64,000 nt of DNA from Nannobrachium achirus (GCA_963921795.1 OY997645.1:34823082-34887081); one strand, 5' to 3'; positions 53,801 through 60,990 are shown, counted from the stretch's first letter. Translations and numbers: made by a program. The notes: generated by a model from the letters alone, not told the origin.

Positions 53801-56800
53801 AACAGGCCGATCTGAAAAACTGGGGCAGAGGTTCTGCTCTGGCATCCAGGGAGTGTGTGTGTGCACAGTTTCGCTGCGATCGGGCCAACTGTGCCGGATA
53901 TTTTGTTGCTCGCAGTCGGACACACGCACGCATAGGCGGACAGGGTGCCTTCGGCCTGGCGACGACGATTAATTGTTATGTATTGTCCGACTTAGCTTTG
54001 TTTGTGTTTGTTTATGTGCTAAAGAAGTGACTTTGAGAGCTTTTTCATCGTACAATGAAGGTCAATGAGATGGTATTTTAAATTGTTATAATTAATTTCT
54101 AATCAACTGCACCAATTCGACTGCTACATCATGACAAGGTAACTACTACACAACCTAAACCTCTACCAAAGAGTCTTATTGCTTTGAAGGCCGGGCCAGG
54201 TATCATTATTTCTTCATATATATATTTATATATGTATTTATTTTTATTTTATGCATCAAGCTCAAGCAGTGAGTCTTGGCTAATGGGGTCAGCTAACAAA
54301 GACATTGTGTGACAACACAATAAGCATGTAACCATGCACAACAGAATGCACCATTGCACCAATGTTCTCAATCTCATATATTACAGATGCTGTTTCTCTC
54401 ACCATCTGATGCTGACTTGGAACTATTTCATTTGTGGACGAAATGCCAATGTGTATCAATAGCAATACGCACTGAAAACACTGGCATCGTTCGACTAATT
54501 ATTTTCAAAATACAGAGTGACAAAATATTATTATATAGTTCTATTAATTGGTCATTGCAGATGTGTCAAGTTGGAACGCAAGACAGTAGAGCATTGTTTT
54601 GGTGCTAGTATCCAGTGAGCGCTAAGGATCATGCTAATGAGTCCACATGCCTTGCAGAGGCATGCATTTATAGTCAAGCAATGGGAGTAAGCATTTGGAA
54701 TCTGTTAAAACTTGATTACCTCTGGGCCTTGAATTATTGATGCAAAGCGGGGGTTTAAGGCTGCCTTCAACTCTCATTAGTCTTTACCAGAGTTGTCCGT
54801 GGAGTCATGAACTCCAGCCTCTATAATGAGTGTCATTAAACTACTGCAGACCTTCTTTCTGAACTTCAGGTATTGAATCTAGTGTGTGAATGTGCAGTTG
54901 TGGGGGGTGTGCTCACTTGGATAGAATTGTGATGAGGTAATTTTTACAAGAGAGAGCCATCTCTCTGATGGCCTTCTCCGCCTGCCCCAGTCCCCCCCAC
55001 CCCCCTTTCTCTGTCTTCCTTTGGCTCTCTTGTGCCCTCGCCCCTGAGTCTTTCTTGTATTCACATTCTCCATTCTGAGTACATATCTCTGCCTCTCTTC
55101 CCTTGATTTACCTCCTCGCTTCGCTCCCGATCTGTCCTGTTCCTCTGATAGTTCTTTTTCTCATCATACTGAGATCAATTTATGATGCTGACCTTTCCAG
55201 CAATAAGCTGCAAGTTAAACATACCATGCGTTCTACTGATCCTCATGAGGGTAATTAAAAAACTCTACACTTTAAAATCCTGAGTGTCAGTTTAACTCTT
55301 TAGTGGACCCTTACGGATCCAATTCATACCCTCAGAGTTAAATTAACACTGAGGAAGTGTTATAGTCTTATGAGAAGGAAGCTGATAGGAAATATTTCCA
55401 CTTGCTGCATCACAGAAAGGAGATTGCAGACAGAGAATATAAATTATTTCTATTTCACTACATCTTTCCAACCCTAAAAGTTGGTTACATTCTACTTGTG
55501 CTTTCAGATGGAATATCATCTTCATTTCTGCACATTGGTTATTGAATTCTGGCGCTGTCTGGTGTGACGGTCATGGTTAGTTTTGTCAGGACACTGCATC
55601 CCAATTCTCTCCACCTCTGAGATACAATGTTTGGACGGGGAAGGGGGAGATGGAGTGGATTTTTATGGAAAAGGATGATTGGAGGCCAGCTTGTCTTCGG
55701 GAGCCCGTTGAAATTGAGTCATCGAAGCGTCACAGGTTTTACACCAACGCAATCAGCTCCGAGACGAGGATGCAGGTCCGTCGCTATGGAAATGTGCTAT
55801 TATACTGCACATGCTCCCGTCTCTTCCTGATCACCTGCAAGGAGATGAAAAGCTCCGGATCTGTCATGACAGTTTCATTGTTCCCCCCTGGGTGCCTCCT
55901 TGTGGAGTTGCAAATGATTCAAATTTTTATCAACAAAAACCGAAAAAAACAAAAACAAAACAAGCACGACGACACCAACACCAACAACAGCCCCCCCCCC
56001 CCCCTGTTGTTGGTGTTGGTGTCATCGTCCTTGTTTTTTTTTTCTTTCTTTTTTTTCGGTTGTTTCTGTTTGTGTTTTTTTTTTTTTTTTGGTCATGGCA
56101 GTTTGTTGTTTGAAATAAATAAAATGTAAAAAATAAAATAAATAAATAATATTTAAAATAATTATGGGATATAATAATAGGATAATGGGTGGGGGGCACT
56201 ATTTACTCTATACAAATACCATTCTTCCCAACGTTTTTCATGTCTCTGCTTTGGTCCTCAGGTTATACGCAATTCTTTCCAACCAATGTTCCTCGCTAGG
56301 AGGATCCTCTTTCAACCACCTGAAGTTATTGATTTTATTGAATAGATTTTTGGTGAAATAAAAAAGCCCAGTACATTTTTCCACCCGAATTCCCTCCAAC
56401 CTTTAGAACTAGTTGAAGATCCAGGAAACAGACGGTTTGGGTTGGCCAATCAGGGAAGCCGATGCATAGAATCTCCCAAACACTCTGAGAATTCCTCCCT
56501 CTTTCTCGGACCTGTGGGCCTTCGGATCAGATTTTGGTCAGATTTTTCGGTTCTCAGAAACAGTCCATCTGAACAGGGACGTGCAGAATGTTAGAGAGGC
56601 AGGGGCTTAAATTTCTAAAAGGGCCTTTTGGTGGAAATATCGAAAATAGCAGACCTCCAAGCTCGCAACGCGTCGCAGCGTTGGGAGCTTGGAGGTCAGC
56701 TATTTTCGGTACTTGAAACCACATTAAACTAAGTATAATCAAGTTAATACTGTAACGGCATGTATTTCTACACAGAGAGGGCAATTCTTTCAACATAAGA

Positions 56801-59800
56801 TGCTGCATTCAAGTTCATGAGAGTTTGGACAAGGTAATTCTCTTAAATACTGCCTTCAGGTATGGCTTGGAAAGGGGGCATTTGCATTTCTTTCACCATA
56901 GTAAAAACTGCATTCATGGTCTGGAGAGGGCACTTTTTACAGACCGATATAAGGGCATGGCCTCAAGACCCCTTTGATGTCTATGTGTGCACGTGCCTGC
57001 ATCTGAATTGCCATTCGGCTCGACACACCTCTGCCCTCTCGGTCATATGAGACACACAATTCAATTCAAAGGGCTTTATTGGCATGAGATACACACACAC
57101 CCAGTTTGAGACTGAAAGGTCTGATGCTGTCCGAGCAAACCAGGGATGCGTATTTGCGTGGCACAGACAGACACACGCAGAGATTCTGTGAATTATAGTA
57201 TAATTATTAGAACTGCAGATTTTTTTACATCTGAAAATGTTGCCTGTATCATGTTCTGTTTAAAATCAGAATTCTCCACCAGACTCAACCTGCCTCTGTC
57301 ACCCAGGGAGTTGCACCTTTTCTTATTTCAATTATTTTCACCTCAGTTGTGTTACTATATATGTCTGTTTATCTAACTAGTGGGATATAAATTCCCCAGG
57401 CTGAGATGAAAAATACTGTGACCGTTATAGCGATTCCACGCACCTGCTCTGGCGACACTAATGGAGATGACGGAGCTGCAGGTGTGCCCATAGGGTCAGT
57501 GGGCCGCTCTGCCACACGGCACTGTCTGCAACCCTGCTTTAAGGAGCTGTCATCATTGATTTGTGTCAATTTGGTGACAGCACTACAGGGCCAGGCCACC
57601 TCATTCACTCACAAAACTGTACCGCATCCATGTGGAATATCCCTTCTGCATGCTGTACAGTACACAAATGTATTGCTTGCTTTTTACATTTTATTTATCT
57701 GGGGTAGATTTGCACAAATGCTCTCTGCTTCACAATCACACATTATAATGTGGGAACTGCACAGTAAAAGCACATTCTACTGTGTTGGTTACTGAGCATC
57801 ACTGGAGCAGTTGGAGATTCAGTGCCTTTCTCAAGGGCGCTTCAACTTTGTTGAGGGAGGGGCAAGTGTTTGTCATTCACTTAATAATAATGTCATCATT
57901 TATTTATTAGTCAGACACATTGCTGTAATTTGAAATTTGTACTCCGCCCTTGACCCATCTCTTGGAGCGGTGAGCTGCAACCGTGCTGCGCTCGGGAATC
58001 AGCAATGGTGATCAACCCTCCAATCCAAACCTTGATGCTGAGTGCCAAGCAGGGAGCCATTGGGTCCCATTATTATTACAGTCTTTGGTATGACCCGGGG
58101 AATCGAACCCCCGACCTCCCAGTCTCAGGGTGGATACTCTAACCACAAGGCCACTGATTTATTCTGCTGGTCTGGGGAATCGAAACCGGGAACCTTTCAG
58201 CCACAAGTATGTTCCTCTAACCTTTCATATTGGATCTCCCCTTCTCTCTAAGAGTTGGAGACATGTAACCAGTCTAGATTCAAACCCAAGACTTCTGGGA
58301 GCCCAAGCATCTGCCGCTTAGCTAAATGGCTCCATGCGCTGAGAAAAGCGTCAGAACAAAGAGAGACAAAAATTCTCCAGTGTCTCATTTTATCCAATAT
58401 ATTTCAAGGCTGATGCTGTCTTTTTATCTATGGAGCGGCTCCGGGTTGAATACTAAATGTGTGAGAGGAGATAAACGAACTGTAGGCTCATGCTTTGTAG
58501 CTCCATGATCAGACAACAGGCCAGCAAAATAAATCATGTATTGCCGGGTTGACCAGAATCCCAGGCCCCTGGGATTATCTCTCCCCAGCCACCTTTCATT
58601 TCATTCACTCTGCTTATAGGCGTCTCAGCCAAGAGACGTCATGGGGCTAATCTCCATTTGTCATTGAAAGGTGCTTTGCTGCATTTTTGGCACCAGAGGT
58701 GCTGTTTCAATTCTTTGCTCTATAATTCAATAGATATATTGATTTCATACTTTCAATGGGAGGGCCAGCACTGAGTGGTGATGCAATGTAGAAAAGTGAT
58801 TGTGACTGGAAAGGAGATAGGACAGCGGAATGATGGAGATGAGAGAACACAGACTGTAACAGGATTCCTCCCTTTCCTCTCTTCTTTCCATCGTCTGATG
58901 ATTAATCGAAACCCATTAATGGGATCCGAGGCCAGTGAATTCAGTCTTAATTAGTTTCTTTTTTTACCCCTCGCTCTCCTTTGCCTTGACAGAGGGTATG
59001 CATTATCTACACAATGAGGGATTGGCAAACCGCTTATCTGATTCTTCCGCTGGTCACAAGCGCTTGTTATTATTATTGCTGCACTTTGCAGGATCAGGAG
59101 GCTTGAACCTCACCTGGGACTTGAAAACCCTCTGCTTTATGTCAGACAAAATGCACACTCACGTATTCGTTCACTACCAAGCACATTCAGCAGATTCAGC
59201 AGCAGGACATTTAGAGGTGATATAGGGGTGTGAGAGACATACCTTCTGGTCCTTCTCAAAGCTCAGTCTTCAGTTGAGGTTAATCTTTTGGGAGACGGGT
59301 ATGTTGGGGTTTAGTGAGTAAATCCCCTTTCACCAAGGCATCAGGATCAGTGGGGGCTTTGTAATGTGGGGAGCAAGGGGGAGAAACATACCAACACTAA
59401 ATTAAAAATGATATGACACTGATACAGTGTTTACCCCTGACCTCAGTGATAATAATTCAACCGGGGGTGGAGATGAGTTCAAGTAGTGTAATGGAAGAGC
59501 AGGCAATGCATCTCATCGTGTCATCGTGCACTCCCCTTTCGTCTCCTTGTACAGTATTGGTTTAGCACGACTATTCCAAAGGGAACATTATAGACCTGTC
59601 AGCAGGGGCCGCTTCTTATTTATATTTTTTGAAATACTGAGAAAAAAAATCTTAGTCAGCACAATTTTAAAAGCTTCCACAGAAAAAAAAGAGAAAAAAA
59701 AACATCTTCTCGTCATCATAATTTATGACAAGCAGTATATTCTTTATGACTACATTCTGTGCAAATACTTAAGCGGGCTAATTAAAATGTCTGGAGCTTG

Positions 59801-60907
59801 TGAGAATGTGAGAATGGCTTGGCAGAAGTTGGCACCGTGCCCTTGTGTTTGTTTGAGCCCAGATTAATGGGGGAGTATATCCAAGACGAAGACGGCTTGC
59901 ACAACTCATTAGAGGGAGTGTTTTAGTCACTTATCATAGCAGGGAAACTTTGGCTTCAGTTCCACTTAATCCTCAACTTTCTTCAAACGCGTATGACCTG
60001 ACACCTTTCTGCTTCAAAGTTTTGCCTAATAAGAGATCCTTGCTGTCACAAGTATCCCAGCTAGTAACTGTATCTACCGTAGGCATTATCTTAGTGTGGA
60101 CAACTTTTTGAAGATGATGTGAGATCTATCTAGAATTCTATATAACAGTGAGAAAGACAAAGTTGCACTGAAATTTCATTTGACCCGTAGGTATGTCAAC
60201 AACATTGCTATCACATATTCACAGGATTTCCAAAGAACTTCATTAGCAAGGCCTGTAATATTGGTCTATAAAGATGATTAAAAATTGTATGTAAACATGA
60301 TCCTAACACTTTGGCAGCTTCACTGCGAAATGGACACTTAAACTGACAGCTTTGAGCTACTGTACCTCACCACACGAGCAAGTGGCTTCCTGTTAACCTT
60401 AGTCTCAATATGGAGTAAGGGTACTCAGTAATATTTACAGCGCAACACTGTTGCTGTGCCAGAAGTGGACAGCTGGCCTATTTGCTACGCAAGCATTTTG
60501 AGGGTGTTCGATTGCCACTGTACCCGACGATAATCATTTAATTAAGTAACACAGTCTGGGCTGTGACATTTACACACCCTGTCCCAATACCAATTAAGCT
60601 CTCTTATGTGCTAGTAATTATCACCAAACCAGTGACAGAGATCAGAAGAATAATCTGTGCAGATGTGACTTCATTTATACAGACTGTCCCTCTTATCTGG
60701 TTATGTTCAGAGAAGGTCATCGATTGCCATGATCCTTTTTCAACACTACAGTGTGTGCGAGTGTGGTCTCTGATCTGTGTCCTTTGTGTTCTGTCAGACC
60801 TGAGGGAGATAGTGTTTGTCATCCAGAGCCAAAGCAACTCCTTCCATACAACACAGGCAGAAAGGCGGAGAGCAGAACTGCTCAAGCAGGCAGAGAGTCT
60901 TACAAAG
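20505..60907 (+). CDS. b3glct: Beta-1,3-glucosyltransferase, N-terminal part (four exons; continues past the window)
   Basis: Coding exons 20505-20568, 29590-29633, 45833-45872 and 60798-60907 join in phase (1, 0, 1, 0) to 86 codons. The start MLWNSAVTGHKLARYMIFLS has a basic, then hydrophobic profile fitting an ER signal/anchor. The fourth exon begins LREIVFVIQSQSNSFHT and continues with a charged ELLKQAESLTK helix. This matches the family's first conserved block, DLxxIVFVIQSQSNSFH, which I recognise from human B3GLCT. The enzyme adds glucose to O-linked fucose on thrombospondin type 1 repeats in the ER; human loss causes Peters-plus syndrome. The catalytic domain lies to the right of the window. 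Two small spacer exons between the signal and the first motif also fit the human gene. Introns are about 9.0, 16.2 and 14.9 kb and full of mobile DNA. Confidence 0.85.
21422..21830. mobile_element. hAT-like non-autonomous element, degraded
   Basis: It begins cagtggttctcaaacctttt and ends cactttgagaaccacc, with the recurring 'aaggacccc' interior of the other hAT copies. I could not find an exact 8-bp duplication, so the ends have drifted. It includes an A-rich tract at 21541-21568. Confidence 0.7.
22180..22550 (-). mobile_element. tRNA-headed SINE (family A), copy 1
   Basis: On the minus strand the head reads gggcacggtggcgcagtggt and then a B-box-like ggttcgattcc. The body shares tttctgtgtggagtttgcat with the copies at 28505 and 46804. 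The left boundary is approximate. Confidence 0.75.
23227..23540. mobile_element. Fold-back TTAA MITE, copy 2
   Basis: Same element as 964-1276, flanked by TTAA at 23223-23226 and 23541-23544. The two arms pair almost completely, and the copies differ at only scattered positions by eye. Confidence 0.85.
23683..23743. repeat. 29-bp tandem duplication
   Basis: Two adjacent exact copies of a unit beginning acaaatattttcgagttgaa, just upstream of the (CA)n tract. Confidence 0.85.
23764..23852. repeat. (CA)n microsatellite
   Basis: About 44 uninterrupted CA units. Confidence 0.97.
24125..24960 (-). mobile_element. Helentron/HINE-like element (CTAG family), minus strand
   Basis: The minus-strand 3' end is GTGCTCGGAAGAGCAC (hairpin, 24134-24149), then GGTTTCTAG followed by T. 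The core contains the family's 'tggcctgttatagcgccaac' signature near 24860. A separate inverted repeat (gtcgccactccga ... tcggagtggcgac, about 24355-24391) is nested inside. The 5' end is uncertain. Confidence 0.6.
26218..26345 (+). mobile_element. LINE 3' end with (TCAA)n tail
   Basis: The sequence ggatctccttttagttgacc...gaaactgtactttttcctat ends in aataaattcttcaatcaatc repeats. The inverted copy at 31625-31770 shares the same segments, so this is the 3' tail of a non-LTR family with a short tandem tail. The class was not determined. Confidence 0.5.
27461..27943 (+). mobile_element. TTAA element (family B), copy 1, with promoter-like motifs
   Basis: Imperfect terminal inverted repeats (AGTTATACCATGTAA and its partner ttacacagtatagct) are flanked by TTAA at 27457-27460 and 27944-27947. 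The interior has GGGCGG (27602-27607), a perfect CRE TGACGTCA (27623-27630) overlapping an octamer ATTTGCAT (27630-27637), and CCAAT (27670-27674). The inverse copy is at 40439-40963. Confidence 0.8.
28505..28975 (-). mobile_element. tRNA-headed SINE (family A), copy 2
   Basis: The minus-strand head at the right end contains gggggcacggtggcgcagtc and a partly decayed B box. It shares the body and the ggttggaataacgtgttctt segment with the plus-strand copy at 46804. A short C-run with CA repeats lies upstream at 28167-28197. Confidence 0.75.
29590..29633 (+). CDS. b3glct: b3glct exon 2 (44 nt)
   Basis: The acceptor is tttttttctacag and the donor cag|gtaaga. It completes a codon from exon 1 and encodes HINIGNVSTGQGSQ, a polar, unconserved stretch as expected for the stem. 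It includes a potential N-glycosylation sequon, NVS. Confidence 0.7.
31625..31770 (-). mobile_element. LINE 3' end, minus strand
   Basis: Inverse of 26218-26345: gattgattgaagactttatt, then aaaaggtacagtttcatgac and ggtcaactaaaaggagatcc. The flanking 31800-31860 is A-rich. Boundaries are approximate. Confidence 0.5.
32157..33314 (+). mobile_element. Helentron/HINE-like element (CTAG family), full-length
   Basis: The 5' subterminal repeat is TCTCCACCAGCCGAAGG, followed by a (GTCC)n/(GT)n microsatellite (about 32198-32265). The core has repeated 'tagcgccacc' modules. Near the 3' end is the complement CTGGTGGAGA, then the hairpin GTGCTC-ggaa-GAGCAC, tgctt, and CTAG (33311-33314) before T. It has no coding capacity. 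Confidence 0.75.
33749..33930 (+). repeat. Dispersed 170-bp repeat preceded by a G tract, copy 1
   Basis: A run of G (33749-33765) is followed by acagtatctctgtagccatt and a segment through ctcatatctttgaacgggta. The same segment recurs at 35695-35895 with small indels, also preceded by a G-rich tract. Confidence 0.8.
34481..34655 (+). mobile_element. tRNA-headed SINE (family C) fragment
   Basis: A tRNA-like head has gcggcatagctgaatggtta (A-box-like) and caggttcgattcc (B-box) with a long intervening arm. It is followed by a short body (gtcgaatgctggagaagtag). No intact cloverleaf is evident. Confidence 0.55.
34671..34923 (-). mobile_element. tRNA-headed SINE (family B), near full-length
   Basis: On the minus strand it begins gggcggaagtggctcagaag, has a B-box-like gtacgatccc, and ends at aaagcgctatataaatgcac. 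This is the familiar fish SINE tail. A plus-strand head fragment is at 37010-37180. Confidence 0.7.
35573..35651. repeat. CA / poly-G / TG / GGGC compound microsatellite
   Basis: A (CA)n run, about 13 G, a (TG)n run and (GGGC)n, then poly-G. CA and TG arms flanking a G loop could form a hairpin. Confidence 0.9.
35695..35895 (+). repeat. Dispersed 170-bp repeat, copy 2
   Basis: Shares acagtatctctgtagcc, aagcaccagttaaagttact and ctcatatctttgaacgggta with 33765-33930. It is preceded by ccaaaatcatgcagatcggt, a motif of the Helentron-like cores, so the segment is probably part of that superfamily. Confidence 0.75.
37010..37180 (+). mobile_element. tRNA-headed SINE (family B), 5' fragment
   Basis: Begins gggcggaagtggctcaggag and has the B-box-like agttcgatcc. 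It diverges before the conserved tail, so it is truncated. Confidence 0.6.
38050..38484 (+). mobile_element. Helentron/HINE-like element (CTGG family), copy 2
   Basis: Starts near actatcaaaacctccaccg, then (GTCT)n (38068-38091), the core with ctagcgccaccgtgaggccg, the 3' subterminal cctgacggtcgc, hairpin CTCCC-gatta-GGGAG and TCTTACTGG (ending at 38484) before T. It is shorter than copy 1 and lacks its obvious 5' palindrome. Confidence 0.7.
38669..38722. repeat. Short palindromic element
   Basis: Aaaatagcagctctacaagc...gcgttgtgagattgtagagatagc forms a stem of about 20 bp with a few mismatches. Related palindromes occur near 16680, 17080, 29946, 41985, 44970 and 56640. Confidence 0.75.
40439..40963 (-). 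mobile_element. TTAA element (family B), copy 2, inverted
   Basis: TTAA at 40435-40438 and 40964-40967. It begins agctatactgtgtaagttgc and ends with the complement of copy 1's start. The interior matches copy 1 on the opposite strand, but the CRE has decayed (ttacgtcatt). Confidence 0.85.
41812..41868. repeat. (ACGC)n microsatellite
   Basis: About 14 ACGC units with one interruption (gttc). Confidence 0.95.
41880..42178. mobile_element. Truncated hAT copy nested in the 41758-42951 element
   Basis: Shares its interior and right end (ggttgagaaccactg) with 7152-7519 but lacks the left terminus. It also contains a palindromic insertion (agatctac-atgcttg-gtagatc) absent from the 7152 copy. Confidence 0.75.
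43380..44012 (-). mobile_element. Helentron-like element (CTAG family), 5' part, minus strand
   Basis: On the minus strand it starts ttgtctccgccaggcccgaa, followed by a GTCC/GTGC-type microsatellite (43943-43972 on +) and core modules ending in 'tggcctgttatagtgccacc'. I could not locate the 3' hairpin. Confidence 0.5.
44087..44338 (-). pseudogene. LINE reverse-transcriptase C-terminal fragment
   Basis: An 83-codon minus-strand frame contains HDYNTRQSYNRH, KGSLLWN and SSLSNFKHRLRASL. These are the hallmark residues at the C-terminus of fish non-LTR retrotransposon ORF2 (an 'NSxxHxYNTR' motif, later 'GxxLWN' and 'FKxxL'). The upstream reverse-transcriptase domain is absent. The clade was not determined. 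Confidence 0.6.
45833..45872 (+). CDS. b3glct: b3glct exon 3 (40 nt)
   Basis: The acceptor is ctggcttttcag and the donor ctgg|gtaagt. It encodes NQDDMHAIYDSQL plus one base that pairs with exon 4 to make Asp before LREIV. The family is poorly conserved here, so support comes from phase and splice quality. Confidence 0.7.
46520..46803 (-). pseudogene. L1-like LINE ORF2 C-terminal fragment
   Basis: A minus-strand frame reads LLAASKKAITRLWYKSDPP, then EQKLCIVEEIYVMERFTHKL and WEKWTENI. This resembles the tail of fish L1/Tx1-type ORF2 proteins. It is truncated upstream, and a SINE abuts its edge at 46804. Confidence 0.6.
46804..47275 (+). mobile_element. tRNA-headed SINE (family A), copy 3
   Basis: The head cgggggcacggtagcacagt has an A-box-like tagcacagtgg and B-box GGTTCGATTCC (46858-46868). 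The body is tttctgtgtggagtttgcat and later tggttggaataacgtgttcc. It is the best-preserved copy in the window. Confidence 0.8.
47331..47684 (-). repeat. 3' LTR of the Gmr1-like element
   Basis: 354 bp on the left side. It lacks the 7-bp actggcc present in the other LTR near 47424. A polypurine tract abuts it. Confidence 0.95.
47592..49376 (-). CDS. Gmr1-like pol: integrase C-terminus, reverse transcriptase and RNase H
   Basis: A 594-codon frame. Residues about 1-60 form the integrase C-terminal GPY/F-type module (FLATWKGPYEVIEKVGPVNY). Next comes reverse transcriptase with WASPVVLVPKPD, TLDLTKGYWQVPL, LPFGLHGAPATFQRLMD and the catalytic YLDDVVI. RNase H follows, with QTDASEVGVGAVLAQ, the acidic residues KEGLAIKWAL and the segment TLVTDHAPLVWM, ending at GNADALSRRD. 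It is in the same frame as the upstream integrase but separated from it by a TAG. The final residues run into the 3' LTR. Confidence 0.9.
   Translation of the reverse strand: MGDKVLVLIPTTEHKFLATWKGPYEVIEKVGPVNYKVSQPGRRKKAQIYHVNLLKRWHSREALISVSPQVPLSPPTGNAVEEVTYGPGLSKIQTQQMKELVQQNTDVFSPKPGRTKVIQHHIWTEPGKKVKIRPYRIPEARRAIIEEEVQKMLKLGVIEESFSEWASPVVLVPKPDSTKRFCNDFRKLNDVSKFDAYPMPRVDELIDRLGDARYISTLDLTKGYWQVPLAADSKEKTAFTAPSGLYHYTVLPFGLHGAPATFQRLMDRVLKPHREYAAAYLDDVVIQSMTWEDHLLRLGAVVEALRQAGLTANPKKCKLGLEESEYLGFTIGRGNVKPQERKVQAIQEWPRPVNKAQVKSFLGLASYYSRFISNYSTIAAPLSDLTKKSRPHMVTWTEEIESAFQRLKDALCTQPVLMTPDFSKEFIVQTDASEVGVGAVLAQEFQGEEHPILYVSRKLDAREKAFATVEKEGLAIKWALEQLQYYLMGRRFTLVTDHAPLVWMTKKKDTNARVARWFLTLQDFDFSVIHRSGAKHGNADALSRRDALWTSFAPPTRRTLGRGVCNGVRDRDRVRGMVIGATYIPARWLQPMPI
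47685..47697 (-). other. Polypurine tract
   Basis: The minus strand reads GGGGAGGGGGGTG directly before the 3' LTR TGT, the expected site for plus-strand DNA priming. Confidence 0.8.
49419..50450 (-). CDS. Gmr1-like integrase (zinc-binding and catalytic core)
   Basis: A 343-codon frame. The HHCC zinc module spans roughly residues 88-120 (LHLAHSHVLISKRFHWPG ... CRTCPECQ). The catalytic D,D,E core shows MDLVGP, ILTDQGTPFMSN and SDGLSERFIKSLKG. The frame ends at TAG (49419-49421) and continues open in the same frame into the GPY/F module. It overlaps the gag-protease frame by about 140 nt in a different register, so expression would need a frameshift of +1 type or a separate start. Confidence 0.9.
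   Translation of the reverse strand: MRQRVESCCCLSLRGQFGTAQLEDPNLIPARSNVTEIEGQKAPGVSELVFPRFKIKNKLLYYARQVDGQVRELLVVPRSYVSNVLHLAHSHVLISKRFHWPGMVRAVEDYCRTCPECQMVAPKPHFRNPLIPLPIIDVPFERIGMDLVGPLVKSAKGYRYILVVVDYATRYPEAIPLRTMVAKGIARELLQLFSRVGIPKEILTDQGTPFMSNIMKHLCQLLQVKQLRTSVFHPQSDGLSERFIKSLKGMLKKVMDKDGKNWDQLLPLLMFSIREVPQASTGFSPFELLYGRQPRGLLDIAKEAWEEQPSPHRSLVEHVEVLRERMKVLWPIVREHMAQAQEA
50311..51786 (-). CDS. Gmr1-like gag-protease with SCAN-like segment and zinc knuckle
   Basis: A 491-codon frame starting 54 nt inside the 5' LTR. The N-terminus is helical (HELVRISLEQQALSREMLAE). Residues about 120-190 resemble the SCAN domain (SRLARAWLTHEAEKLSVLER then FIRALP). A CCHC knuckle CFECGELGHLAWDC lies near 239-252. 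An aspartic protease follows with ALVDSGSVVSLI and the later LPVPVLLGRDCPL. SCAN domains of vertebrate zinc-finger genes are considered derived from such gag proteins. The segment before FYEWKY looks shorter than I would expect, a possible deletion. Confidence 0.9.
   Translation of the reverse strand: MDTVLHELVRISLEQQALSREMLAEQQRQNGLLHAEVQKMATAVAGRPSQPGPHQPNQPSPSRFLPKMTDSDDVEAYLVSFERTAMREGWPGTEWSELVGPFLTGPAQRFYEWKYNAEASPRAQLYDLSRLARAWLTHEAEKLSVLERVVMDKFIRALPYDARKMVSHGNPMSTDELLNLVESHQVTAGVLKAGRMDRPEITRPKRTTEKPAPEGRGSSQGEEVVRRRRQPFGADRRRCFECGELGHLAWDCPSRDEEMPTEVSSGKPCHMNYSCWVKDENSLPLVPVQINGKMTQALVDSGSVVSLIQPQLLERQRPGKLVPVSCVHGDTKHYPTNVIHLTTGRGRCTMQVGVVANLPVPVLLGRDCPLYSKLRERKKVSGKKQNCSVKLNCRPKLTSPQPSSPKDQSKLGCAAPGGDESSSAEPTSDDDVENPFQAFPASNSSDEAEGGELLLPQSQGTIWYGTARRPKPDTCQEQCHGDRGAESPRGE
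51821..51839 (-). other. Candidate primer binding site
   Basis: The minus strand reads TGGTGGAGAATCCGGGTAG one base inside the 5' LTR. TGG complements the CCA end of a tRNA. I could not match it to a specific tRNA. Confidence 0.55.
51841..52201 (-). repeat. 5' LTR of the Gmr1-like element
   Basis: 361 bp, TGT...ACA, identical to 47331-47684 except for an extra actggcc near 51924, where the sequence reads ggccactggccagg. Confidence 0.95.
53322..53968 (-). mobile_element. Helentron/HINE-like element (CTAG family), minus strand
   Basis: The 5' end on the minus strand is A|TCGTCGTCGCCAGGCCGAAG (53968 leftwards). The core repeats the module 'cctgctggtggcgctataac'. The 3' end has a hairpin over 53331-53346 (gtgctcctcgtagcac) and CTAG at 53322-53325. 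The base after CTAG is G rather than T, so the site or flank has changed. Confidence 0.7.
55971..56023. repeat. Perfect hairpin with poly-C loop
   Basis: Arms gacaccaacaccaacaacag (55971-55990) and its exact complement (56004-56023) enclose about 13 C. A-rich sequence to the left and T-rich sequence to the right extend the pairing imperfectly. Confidence 0.9.
56640..56708. repeat. Short palindromic element, well preserved
   Basis: Cgaaaatagcagacctccaa...ttggaggtcagctattttcg forms a stem of over 20 bp around gcaacgcgtcgcagcgttgg. It belongs to the same family as the palindrome at 38669. Confidence 0.8.
58060..58160 (-). mobile_element. tRNA-like SINE head
   Basis: The minus strand reads tcagtggccttgtggttaga (A-box-like), then gtcgggggttcgattccccg (B-box) and gggtcataccaaagactgta. 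The latter is a common fish SINE body start. A second anticodon-less tRNA-like piece (gggaatcgaaaccgggaacc) follows at 58172-58200. Confidence 0.55.
60798..60907 (+). CDS. b3glct: b3glct exon 4 (first conserved block)
   Basis: The acceptor is gttctgtcag and the donor aag|gtaagt. The 36 complete codons include LREIVFVIQSQSNSFHTTQ, the diagnostic block of this enzyme. A (TC)n/(CA)n microsatellite starts only about six bases after the exon, immediately beyond the donor. Confidence 0.9.
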
Positions 60908-60911
60908 GTAA

Positions 60912-60913
<2 letters not shown>

Positions 60914-60990
<77 letters not shown>
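60914..60990. repeat. (TC)n(CA)n microsatellite next to a splice donor
   Basis: About 31 TC units followed by about seven CA units, starting six bases downstream of the exon 4 end. Confidence 0.97.

Larger units (their letters stand above)
45873..60797 (+). other. b3glct: b3glct intron 3
   Basis: About 14.9 kb. It holds an L1-like remnant, a SINE (46804-47275), the Gmr1-like retrotransposon (47331-52201), a minus-strand Helentron-like element (53322-53968), a perfect hairpin near 55990, a palindrome near 56670 and tRNA-like SINE heads near 58100. I see nothing in 52210-53300, 53980-55900, 56720-57850 or 58340-60797. Confidence 0.6.

Noticed and set aside
55650-56129. 159-codon plus-strand frame
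   Set aside because: The second half translates the A-rich, poly-C and T-rich foldback, and the first half has no recognisable motif or splice support.
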